From: Flectonema sp. DT1601
Taxonomy: Eukaryota > Euglenozoa > Diplonemea > Diplonemida > Diplonemidae
Assembly: GCA_964019425.1 (NCBI GenBank)
Contig: OZ025808.1
Span: 930,001 to 994,000 of the forward strand
DNA length: 64,000 bases
Reading direction: 5' to 3'
The position numbers and the translations under genes are program-made. Shown piece by piece: positions 33,201-41,858 of the stretch. Position 1 is the stretch's first letter; each line of letters opens with the position of its first letter. The notes beneath the pieces were generated by a model. The model was not told the origin of the DNA. It ran no database searches and saw nothing but the letters and a program-made list of their open reading frames with translations.

Positions 33201-33768
33201 TGAGGAAGAAGTCGACAACTGGGGATTCCCTGTACCAGATGCGTGGAACGATGAGAACACTGATGAAGAAATGTACCTCAAAGACTTCATTGCTACTCCA
33301 AAATCAAGATCTGCTTCAGTACTTTCAAATGTTCAAATTGTTGGTGAGGAGGGAGTGTTCATTGAGGCAACCACTGACGCCGACGTTGTTACAGAAATCA
33401 ACACTGCCGTGACAAAGCGTGACCCAACATTGGCTGACAACGCTGATGGTAATAAATACATTATTCAACCTGTGGGTGAAGAATTTACTGTTGACGCCGC
33501 TCCAAGTAGTGGTGGTGGTGGAGGTGGTGATGGTGATGATGGTGATGACGGTGACAATGGTGGTAAGAGTGATGATGACGACAGCAAGATTTGGATTATT
33601 CCTGTTGTAATTGCTGCTCTTCTTCTCGGAGGAGGTTTGATTGCTTTCGCTGTCCTTAGAAAGAAGAACAACCGCAGTGAAAGCACTGAGGGCCTCGGCA
33701 ACTTCGAGGACTTCACCAGGGAACAGGAGCTCAAGGAGGACATGGTTGGAGGACCAGGTAAAATCTAA
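30208..33768 (+). CDS. Met/Cys-rich repeat type I membrane glycoprotein
   Basis: 1186 residues. A signal peptide (MNKLMITLFAGLAVFANG) is followed by about 14 repeats of ~29 residues with the pattern C-x4-C-P-x-G-x2-C-x7-C, typically DCSMMxCPMGTNC then TMMSGMPSCMPNNMT. The spacing resembles follistatin-N/EGF-like modules, and both NCT and NMT sequons recur, so heavy N-glycosylation is likely. The second part (about residues 640-920) has repeats ending in a CC pair followed by GC (for example FEQRTYCCEMGIGC). A non-Cys domain (about 935-1100) precedes an acidic Gly/Asp linker, a transmembrane helix at about 1128-1150 (IWIIPVVIAALLLGGGLIAF), and a ~36-residue cytosolic tail starting RKKNNR. The extraordinary Met content beside Cys could bind copper or another soft metal, but that is inference. 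Repeats are conserved at DNA level, so copy number probably varies. Confidence 0.85.
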   Translation: MNKLMITLFAGLAVFANGQQNCSMMNCPPGQMCDMATGSPMCMNSTNSSKGCAQMTCPPRQMCDMSTGTARCQPSNMTDCSMMTCPMGTNCTMMSGMPSCMPNNMTKDCSMMTCPMGTNCTMMSGMPSCMPNNMTKDCSMMKCPMGTNCTMMSGMPSCMPNNMTKDCSMMKCPMGTNCTMMSGMPSCMPSNMTDCTSAPCPAGQKCMTYSGMSVCMPNNMTKDCSMMSCPMGTNCTMMSGMPSCMPNNMTKDCSMMSCPMGTNCTMMSGMPSCMPNNMTKDCSMMRCPMGGKCTMMSGMPLCMPKNMTDCTSAPCPAGQKCMTYSGMSVCMPNNMTKDCSMMSCPMGSNCSMAAGLPMCMPMMMDCTNTACGGFMKCEMMAHGKPMCVPAVSPSCDTFQCGPGMMCAMQKGAPMCKPSKSGMCGGSSGKNCPMKYECDVSVCNGTTDCTGVCVPMVLNEGDVCMSMSMSMKKDDSYLCKEGTTCQADASGKYTCQATTEVRCYRGMCASNQRCVVEDMKTKCIDIQKDPCDMCTDNQICTIDKKSGQVMCEEINACQELRHYQGMPPCEKDSQCMIERNTAKCKAGTKPTEDMCAGRAASSPDSTVAYCSASGRCPPGFTCSGCASTCTCDIFTGKEICNKVMCRPTCELIPVTIPCMYALERNATAEDREYCCDEEKIGCEVYDCMRPSPITSDAQKEFCCVQFPMGRWCGNTTQGYDCLSEPSMWTFEQRTYCCEMGIGCPVAQFDCSLPADAISFMDNDGMTIAVDTQATAGWSAARKQYCCDLTKVGCETPQPANNDCSGPENAPIWAGAKRQDCCRSDNVACEPKKDNPTKQYLMLLKECQASPITETKRMMCCNQLGLRCKATVHNCFEGTMWNSTKKDWCCTRENCGCSFDCTMSSSNSTQMSECCMMKGLQCTAVQQPKKNRTITPAAGMKGFRMAMKGSKKDIELNPKQFLRGVRKAIISTSKALLTNPKGLRISFVGWLKAGTNKFPSEEEVDNWGFPVPDAWNDENTDEEMYLKDFIATPKSRSASVLSNVQIVGEEGVFIEATTDADVVTEINTAVTKRDPTLADNADGNKYIIQPVGEEFTVDAAPSSGGGGGGDGDDGDDGDNGGKSDDDDSKIWIIPVVIAALLLGGGLIAFAVLRKKNNRSESTEGLGNFEDFTREQELKEDMVGGPGKI

Positions 33769-35690
33769 GTCGCTCTTTTGGAAAAGAAAAAAAAAGAAAA
33801 AAAAAACTGTGGCTTCCATTAAGTTGGATGGCTAATTTTTTTTTGAAAATCAAAAATGAAAATCATTCTTCTCTTCAGCCTTTCCTTTATGTAATAACAA
33901 CTCACTTCGCAGTGAAAATAGTTTGAAACATTTTTTAATTTTTCTCTATTTTTTGTTGTCTGCGCTGTTAGCTTTAATTGTGCTTCGGGAATGCCCTACT
34001 CGCTTTCTCCCTTTCCCTCCTCCCCTTGGTCCCTTCTTCGTTTGTAGCTCAAATGAAAAAACATAACAACAAAAGCAAGATGCAACTACTGAAGAGGAGT
34101 GTTCTGGCTTTGGACCTAGCAACAAAAAAAAAAAAATTGGAGGGTTGGTTTTTTTTTTCGTTCCCCTCCCCAAGATTGATTTATTTATCCAAGTCCCCCG
34201 AGTGTGAGACCTCGAAAATAAAAAAATAAAGTATCAATTTGTCCAATTTAAAAAAAAAAAAAAAAAAAAAGAAGTGAATAAAGAAACAAAACAAAACAAA
34301 ACAAAACAAAAGCCATCATTTCGAAGGAATTTATTTTTTTCTTCTTCATTCACTTCTAGGAATCTATAATTTAGGTAGTCAGTCCCCTATCGGTACAAAC
34401 ATCCCACCTTTCTACGTCCCCAAGAATAGAAGGCATTTGCCACTTGCAAATCAATGAGGGATGACACAGTTTTCAAAATACGCTGTGGTGTTCTGACGTG
34501 GAGTTTTCCTTTGTAAAAAAAAAAGTTTTTGTGCATTGGTTGTGGTTGGAACCCAGATTGGGTATTTGAAGCTGTGGTTTTTCCGTTTTTTTTATTTTTA
34601 TTTTTTATTTCTCTTTTCCTGTTGGTTTGCATTATCCAGAACATTTCATGTCGACATTTCTTTTTTTTTTTTGTTTTGCTTTTATTTTATTTTATCTCTT
34701 TTGTCGATGATTTTTGTTTCCGTCTCTGCCGCTTTTTATTTTTCTCTCGTTCCTTTTTTTTTTTCCACTTTTTTTTTTTCTTTCCCGTCGCATCTTGGGT
34801 TGAAGAGACGGCCAGATATATACATTTTGTTATTCTTATTTTTTCCTGTTTTTTTTTTGTGTCGTTTTTTTTTCGACCTGTAAAAGTAACTTCTTTTCTA
34901 TTTGATTTACAGTGATGTACAGGTAGCAGGTGAGCTCACCTTGATCACTTTTTCAGAGTTATTTTATTCTCCTCATCGGACAGTTCCGAATGGAGAACCA
35001 TAAGTGCTTGGTATCAATCAAAAAAAAAACGAGAGAAAAAAAAAAAAAAACTTCGTCAGTGAGTTTAGGCATACCTGTAAATGCCTCCACGGAAGAAGAA
35101 GAAAAAAAAAAAAAAAAAAAAGGTTGTGGAGGCTTCCTGAGAATCAAGTGAAAAGGGGAAAAAAGAGGCAAACTTGCCGTCTTTACTGCCCTTTCGGTAG
35201 ATCTTTTTCCTTCCTGACATGATCCCAGATTATATGTGAAACTATAATATTATTATATTTAGGAATAATTATTATTAATAAAAAGAATTTAAAAACAAAA
35301 CAAAACTATAATAGCGAACACATCCTGCTATTAGCTGATTAAGAGTAAAAAAAAAAAAAAATGTTTCTCCCGCTCCCCACATTCCATCCTTTCAACCCGA
35401 TCGCCCCCTCTTCCTAACGAGCTTCAACCAACAACTTGATTGTTGTCAGTCAGGAGGCTTGCATAGCATAGAAGGTGGGACAGCATTATAAAATAATCTT
35501 CTCTCTTTTCTCTCCACTGAACACAACCAAAATAAAATATCAAATGCAAATAATAAGAGTTGTACCTACAGTGATCAGAACCTCTGGAATGACAGAGCAA
35601 TGCGTTCCCCCCCCAATCTATACCAACGTCTTTTTTAGGTTTGGCTGAGCCCTTTCAAATTGCTTTATATTTAATATTAGTATCAAGTTA
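33769..35690. other. Long intergenic spacer
   Basis: About 1.9 kb of A/T-rich DNA with many homopolymers (34250-34270, 34650-34790, 35033-35120) and an (AAAAC)n run at 34281-34311. Small ORFs here are poly-Phe or poly-Lys translations. No conserved protein is seen. Confidence 0.6.
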
Positions 35691-35715
35691 CCCCCCTCTT
35701 AACATTCTCCATCAG
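35691..35715 (+). promoter_or_regulatory. Candidate spliced-leader acceptor for the EF-hand gene
   Basis: CCCCCCTCTTAACATTCTCC then ATCAG, 17 nt before the ATG at 35733. A strong pyrimidine tract. Confidence 0.65.
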
Positions 35716-35732
35716 TAACTTATATATTTGAA

Positions 35733-36862
35733 ATGTACGGGAGTGTGTTTCCTTATAAAAGAATTAGGGTCGATGGAAGCGTTAGTATTTGTGGATTGTT
35801 TTTTACTGGAAAGTCAGCCAGGGAGGCTGGCATTGAAAACAACATCGGAGTAAACACCGCCGAAAGCACTGGTGAAATCCTCCCTACAAAAGTACAAAGT
35901 GATACAATGCGAATGATAACAGGAATGAAGGATGCTGCATTGAAGACCCTTGGAGGAATGGGTGAAGTTGATCACGTTAAGGAAACTATTCAAAGAATGT
36001 TTCAAATTGTCGCTTCCGGAGAGGCAAAGATATCAACTCTCGAGAGCGATAAGAAGAAGTTGGAAAGTGAAGCTGCAATAGTCCCATCAATGTTAAGTAA
36101 ACTAATGAATCAATGTGACAGTGATACGAAGGACTACAGAGTTCGTATCAAACAATTGGAATCGGTGTTGGATGATCTGAAGTTAGAATTGACAGACTTT
36201 AAAGAAAAAGAAATCTCCTGGGGACTTGAAAAAGAGAATCTAACCTCACGACAGGCTATCGCACCTGAAGCACCTGCGGCACCAAAACAAAATGGATGTC
36301 GAAGACCACAACATTCACCTCGTAGACAACCTCATTCACCTTCTGGATCACCTCCAGTTCAAGCAAGGCAACGACCTGCATCAACTCTTGGATGGATTCA
36401 AAGAGGAGTTAGTTCGTGTGCATTAAATAATTGTGCTGTTCGTGCATCTGGTAAGAACACTCTTCCTAGGGTCGCATCAGCTGGTTCTGCAACAACATCT
36501 GCCACCCCGACAGTAAATCGAATAACAAAGTCATTCACTTCTACGGCTGACATTCGTCAACAATTCGATACTTTAGATACCAACAACAACGGCTACCTCT
36601 CTAGGGAAGCAGTCAGACTATTCTACACGGCTATTGACGACTATGGGGTAAAGAAAAGTGAGGCTGAGGTATTTTTTATTTACTTTTTTTTATTTTATAT
36701 TTTAAAAAACCTTTCAATTCTTTTAAAAAAACTACTTTCAATAACAAAACCAATCCACAGATAAACGAGTCTCTCAACAGATGCATTGCAAAGAATTCTG
36801 AAAAAGTATCTTTTCATGGTTTGTATTATTTTATTGATAATGATCTGAACCAATTCAAGTGA
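35733..36862 (+). CDS. Coiled-coil protein with C-terminal EF-hands (two exons)
   Basis: Exons 35733-36669 and 36761-36862 joined over a 91-bp intron, giving 345 residues. The N-terminal ~100 residues are of unknown fold. About 100-165 is a coiled coil (ISTLESDKKKLESEA to LDDLKLELTDFKEKE), followed by a Pro/Ser/Arg-rich linker (about 175-250). A canonical EF-hand loop follows, DTNNNGYLSREA in IRQQFDTLDTNNNGYLSRE. Exon 2 completes a second helix pair without a canonical loop (INESLNRCIAKNSEK, ending in FIDNDLNQFK). Without splicing the frame would run into a poly-Phe tail, which supports the intron. It may be a cytoskeletal calcium-responsive protein, and the gene just downstream (BILBO1) has the same domain types in another order. 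Confidence 0.7.
36670..36760 (+). other. Phase-0 spliceosomal intron (91 bp)
   Basis: Begins GTATTTTT after a GAG codon and ends CCAATCCACAG. T-rich interior. Removing it keeps the frame and extends an EF-hand region. Confidence 0.75.
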
Positions 36863-39265
36863 CAGCGAGGAGATAAAAATAAATAAAACAGAATTTGAAC
36901 TGCTGTGTCTCGGGGTGACTCGTCGGTGACCGAAAGCCTTTCGAAAACTCGCTTCGTTGTTCCCATTCGACATCGTCACATCATACGACAGGATAGTTAA
37001 GGTTACTGGTGTTATATCCCAATTGACAGGTTGATAAATAATAACTGTTTCTTGCGATCATTCTGTTTCCTAGTGCTTCTGAACTTATTTAGAAATAGTT
37101 GGTAGTTCTGCTGCTGTATGTACTGTTGGCTTCTTAAACATCCTTAAGCAATCTGCTTTGTATCAATATTATGTTCTGTTTGTCTAAGTTACCTGTTGCC
37201 TCAAGCCTCAAACAAGATCAGAAAGCATTCCCTCCCACAACCATAATCTTTATCAATAGGCTCAACCTCAAAAGATGCTTCGGAATTTGTTTTCTTTCGA
37301 TTTCACATACCGTGCGTGTGGTTTTTCCTGTTTTGTTTTGTTTCTGTAAAAAAAAAAAAAAAAAAAAACTACCTAACAACTTAACTTGTCCTTTCTCGAC
37401 AGTGAGAGTCTCACAGGTTTGAGAATATTAGGATTTATCGGCTTGCCTTCAGTTCTTTGTAACGAAAAAACTGTTATTTATTTGCATTCAATAAGGAAAG
37501 CAAAATGTATCCTTTTTTACTCTTTGGTCAGTTTTTTCCCCTCTTTTTTTGAATCAATCTCGTATCATCCTAAAGGCCAACTTGGCCATCAGTTTCAACA
37601 GTTTTTCAATCAGCCAACTGTTTCTCACACACCCAGTTATTTTTAGTTGTTTTTTTGTTAGTTATGTGCGTTCGGAAGTCTTGTTTGCGGCTCCGTTCGA
37701 AGTCTTTATTTTTTTGCTCTGTTTTCTTTATTGCTCATCAATATTTGGGTCCGACGCAGTTATGACCCATAAACTGACTGTCATCTTACCTGATCATTTT
37801 GTTTTCATTTCTTGCTGAGTGATATGGCTATGTGCTGCCCAATTTTGAAAGTTTTCGGTAAGCCCACAGCACGATTTTAATGCTTTTGGACAACTAGGAC
37901 ATGTAGCACACATGGTCGTATAATAAAGATGGGTTTTTTTTTTTAAATTCACCTTCCCATTCCCAGATCATTTCTCTTTTATTTTCTTTAGTTGTTTTTT
38001 CAACCTGTTAACATCTGGGCAGTTGGGATATGAGGGTCAATCACTTCCAGCCGAAGCTATAAAACTATCTTCTAATTTACTAACAAAAAACAAAAAACAA
38101 AAAAACATTCCACAAGTGTTATACGAAACCGCAGCAGAATTTATTTAATATTTTTTCGTATCTTATTTTCTCAACTGACAAAAATCAAAGCTTCCACTTA
38201 GTGAGTTGTTGTCACTGCGTTAGAATGCTGTTTTACTTGTTGATAATGTATTTCCCAATAATATGAATGAGTTCAACTTACACATGATCCCTACTGTTGT
38301 AAAGGCGTAACAATTTGGGGAAAAAAAAACATGCTGTGGACGAATTCTCCTTTTTTTTTTTTTTTTCATATTTGAAAATAAAATCTTACTAGCGGTGTAA
38401 TGATATTTCTTCACCCTCATGCTTAGTCAGAATTTCGTTTTTCGTTTTCTTTTCTTTTTTTGTTTTGTTTTTTTAAAACTGATTAAATCGAAGAACTCTT
38501 CAGATTAAGAGCCGTTTTATTTATTTATGGTCAAGCATGTTATCTATTTCCCTGTGCGTTCATGTTACTGTCTGAGACCAATAAAATATAAGGCTTCGTC
38601 TGAATGGTTTTTTTTTTCTTCACTCCTCTCCTGATTCTCATTCTTCTTTAGGTTGACAAAACTTTTTTATGTGTGTTTGTACTTCACGTTAGCCTGGTTG
38701 AGTTAACTAAAAAATAAATTATTAGTATCGGGGGGGTTGCCCAGTGATTTTGTTATTTATTTATTTTTTTCTTTCAGTTCTCTGAGTTATCTTTTGTTAT
38801 TGACCTGATTGAAAAGTTTTTTCGTGTCCTTTTTTTATGTATATTTTTTCGTGCAACTCCATTTCTCTATAAGAGCTATAAGCCAATGTGCTCACACTTC
38901 TTGAACGGTTTCTGAGGTGCCGTAAGCACACCCCTGGCGACTTATTTGAAAAATTTGCATCGTTTTCGATCTTTTGCGTCTTTTATTTTTATTTTATTTT
39001 TATTTGTGTCGATCGCATCTGTTACGGATGACTCGATAATACAAAAGCAATGTTGGATTCAATGGGGAAACTTGACACCTCTCTCAAAAAAATTGAGTTG
39101 GAAAATTAAGTTTGTATTCTGTCTGCGGCGGACGGGTTTAGGTAGTCATTTGTTCCAGGTTATTCTACGTCTCTTATCGTCTGTGAGAGTCTCACGGTTG
39201 CTGGTAGTGATCTAGCTGTTACCCTGTTGATGAGCTGTTCCTTGACTTTTGGCTCCAAGACTTCA

Positions 39266-39304
<39 letters not shown>

Positions 39305-39599
39305 AAAGATTTCAGGAGGGCGGGAAAACTCTTTGCAAAAAGAACAAAGCAACTACTCTCATCCTCGATTTTTTTTTTTTTTTATTTTTTTTTTTTAATA
39401 TTGTCACAGGCCACACCTAGTGGTTGTCGAACAACTATTTATGGTACGATCATCTTTATCAAAAAAAAGAAGAAAAAAAAAAAATATAAAAATATCAATC
39501 TGTTGGACATCGAATTCTGTTATCGACGTCATGCTTCACACCATTGTTGTGTGTTGTTCTGTTGACAAGTTCTTATTGTATTGTTGTAATGCATGTTTC
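36863..39599. other. Long intergenic spacer (2.7 kb)
   Basis: A/T-rich. It contains two copies of the near-palindrome GTGAGAGTCTCAC (37402-37414 and 39182-39194), an (AAAT)n microsatellite at 39265-39304, and many T runs. Several 60-90 codon ORFs show no domain or composition typical of the neighbouring genes. It may hold long UTRs or non-coding RNA genes, but nothing is demonstrable. Confidence 0.55.
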
Positions 39600-39625
39600 A
39601 CTCTCTCTCTCTCCCTTTCTGTCAG
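39600..39625 (+). promoter_or_regulatory. Candidate spliced-leader acceptor for the BILBO1 gene
   Basis: Twenty-plus pyrimidines (CTCTCTCTCTCCCTTTCTGT) then CAG, 29 nt before the ATG at 39655. The clearest polypyrimidine-AG signal in the window. Confidence 0.75.
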
Positions 39626-39654
39626 TACTTTGGGTAATAAAATAATAATTTAAT

Positions 39655-41538
39655 ATGCATACGGTTCTTGCTTCAGCGGATATCCACGGGACGAAATTGA
39701 ATTATGAATTTGATTTTCCAGCTCAACCGACTCTTTCGGAATTTGAGATGAAATCTAATGAGGTGTTCGGAACTGAAACGGTAATTAGAAAACCATCAGA
39801 GTTTCCGAGTATTCCGTTCACGATTCACAGAATGCAAGTTTTTAACGACATCTCAAACGGATGGAATGATCTCGTCTCTGGAACACAACTTGTTGATTAT
39901 TGTCAAATTTATTTATTTCAAAAAGAGAGCACTTGGCACAAGGAAGTTCAAAGTAAGATACCTCCTGCAACAAAGCCTCCATCAACAACAACGACAGCAT
40001 TAGTTCATAATGTTCCAGCGCCTTTGATTGAAATTCCAGGAATGGGAACGCCATTAAATCTGCCGAACGCGGTTCCCGTGACCGCTTCCGCAGCTGCAAT
40101 TCTCGCACAGAGTCAACCAACAGTTGCTGGTGCTGTCGCTGCTATTGCTGAACCGTGTGCGTTTGATCAAAAACTTAGGATGACTTTTGATTCATTCGGA
40201 CCAACTATAGACCTCGACTCATTCTCAGCAGTACTCCACCGACTTAGAATAGAATTAAACCCACAAGCAATACACGATATCTTTCTTAAGGCTGATAGTA
40301 ATCAGGACGGTGTTCTTAACTTTGCTGAATACACGAGATGTGCAGAAACATACCCGACTCTACTCGATTCGTTGTTTTATAGACTTAAGGATGAGCTCAC
40401 TGATAAAAACCAACTTGACATTATCACTTCATCAAAAGCAGTTTCGTTTTCTCTTTCTGAACGTTTGTCCGAGTCAAGAACATCGGCTTTGCAAGCCCAG
40501 AGAGATCGCGAACAAAAAAGTCATCAAATTGCAGTTACGGAACAGGAAATATTAAATTGTCAAGGACGTGAAAGAGATTCAATTGCTATTCTTGAAGTAG
40601 CCACAGCTGAGGTCGGAAATAATCAAAATTCTGTAATTGCCGCGAGGAATGACGTGTCTCGTATTAAAGAAGCAGAGGCAACAAGACAAATACAACTACA
40701 GGACAATATTAGAACAGAAGAAGTAGCGACGTCGAAGATCAAAGCATGTGAAATGGAAGCATTGCGAGCACAAGAAAAACTTCGTGAGATTGAAAAGATC
40801 CTTTTAGAACAACAACAAGAAGTTAATCGCCAACACGACATCCTCTCTGGAGCACATTCAGAGTTAGCAGCTGTTCAGGGCGTCAGATCTGCTATTTCTG
40901 ATCAACTGAGAGAAGCAGAAATTCAAACAAAAGCTGCTCATGAAACTCTCAACCAATACGAAACCTCATTATCAACATCTCAGATTCGTGAGAGGGAATG
41001 TGGTCAAATAGTTGTTGCTGTTCGTGAAGAGTTGAATAGAATTATCGCCACAAAAGAAGTTCAAACAAGAGAAGTAACAAGTCTTACAGCTCGTGAGGAA
41101 CTCCATTGTAAGTCTGAAGCTGAAGCTATTAGAGCTTGTGAAGCACAGAATGAACAGGTTCATTTATTAGAAAAGGAGAACCTGGAACACAACATCCAAC
41201 GTCGTCAAACTGAAGATCGTGAGCGCCCACTTCTTGAACAGGAAGTACGTCTTCGCTTACAGAGAGAGAACTTAGAAGCTGAAGAAGCAATGCTACGTAA
41301 CGAACACAAGTCATTCAACTCTACAACTCACAGAGCTGGAATTCCAGTTGTTTATGAGCCACCGTCACAGTTGGGTGTGTTGCCGCAGAGTCTTTCAGCA
41401 GCCGTAGCAGTTGCAAATTCCAACATTCTTAGCGCTGGCCATCCTCATTTTGGAACTGCATCTCCATCAGCTGCTGTTCTGAGGGGTCTTTCACCGATGC
41501 CTCTGCCGCGTACTCGTTCTCCGCAATCGGGAGTGTGA
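39655..41538 (+). CDS. BILBO1: BILBO1-like flagellar pocket collar protein
   Basis: 627 residues; trypanosome BILBO1 is about 590. BILBO1 polymerises into the collar around the flagellum exit of the kinetoplastid flagellar pocket. Residues 1-112 form the globular ubiquitin-like N-terminal domain, with family-typical segments LVDYCQIYLFQ, TWHKEVQSKIPPA and KPPS. A Pro/Ala linker follows. EF-hand region about 165-250: the first hand is degenerate, the second has the canonical loop DSNQDGVLNFAE from residue 214. A long coiled coil runs from about 265 to 550 (QAQRDREQKSHQIAVTEQE onwards), then a Ser/Pro-rich tail with SP motifs. Domain order and spacing match BILBO1 closely. The identification rests on remembered family sequence, not a search. 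Confidence 0.85.
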   Translation: MHTVLASADIHGTKLNYEFDFPAQPTLSEFEMKSNEVFGTETVIRKPSEFPSIPFTIHRMQVFNDISNGWNDLVSGTQLVDYCQIYLFQKESTWHKEVQSKIPPATKPPSTTTTALVHNVPAPLIEIPGMGTPLNLPNAVPVTASAAAILAQSQPTVAGAVAAIAEPCAFDQKLRMTFDSFGPTIDLDSFSAVLHRLRIELNPQAIHDIFLKADSNQDGVLNFAEYTRCAETYPTLLDSLFYRLKDELTDKNQLDIITSSKAVSFSLSERLSESRTSALQAQRDREQKSHQIAVTEQEILNCQGRERDSIAILEVATAEVGNNQNSVIAARNDVSRIKEAEATRQIQLQDNIRTEEVATSKIKACEMEALRAQEKLREIEKILLEQQQEVNRQHDILSGAHSELAAVQGVRSAISDQLREAEIQTKAAHETLNQYETSLSTSQIRERECGQIVVAVREELNRIIATKEVQTREVTSLTAREELHCKSEAEAIRACEAQNEQVHLLEKENLEHNIQRRQTEDRERPLLEQEVRLRLQRENLEAEEAMLRNEHKSFNSTTHRAGIPVVYEPPSQLGVLPQSLSAAVAVANSNILSAGHPHFGTASPSAAVLRGLSPMPLPRTRSPQSGV

Positions 41539-41784
41539 TTTATTAATTAGAAGTAATAGTTAATGTGACCTGGTCACGTGGTCGTCTTATCCGTTGGGGT
41601 AGAACTCAGCGTGAAAAAAAATAAATAAAATAAAGAATTTAACGCTCGTTTCTTTTTTTCATTTTTATTTTTTTTAGATAGACTTTTTTGAAATAGATTT
41701 CTGTTTGTTGTTTTCTCCCCTTCCGTTGCGTACGTTGGTTGTTACGCAATCACAGATGTCTATTACTTTCCAGAGACTCCAATC
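41539..41784. other. Intergenic spacer
   Basis: Short A/T-rich interval with no ORF; UTRs and splice signals. Confidence 0.6.
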
Positions 41785-41812
41785 TTGTTGTCATATTTTT
41801 TCATTAAAACAG
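41785..41812 (+). promoter_or_regulatory. Candidate spliced-leader acceptor for the channel gene
   Basis: CTTGTTGTCATATTTTTTC, then ATTAAAACAG, 46 nt before the ATG at 41859. Confidence 0.5.
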
Positions 41813-41858
41813 GAGTAGGGGTGTGGTGACTGTGACGTGTGAGTCCCAAAATAATAAA

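Noticed and set aside
34529-34915. 128- and 115-codon Phe-rich ORFs
   Set aside because: Poly-T translation in an intergenic spacer; no membrane protein pattern beyond homopolymer Phe.
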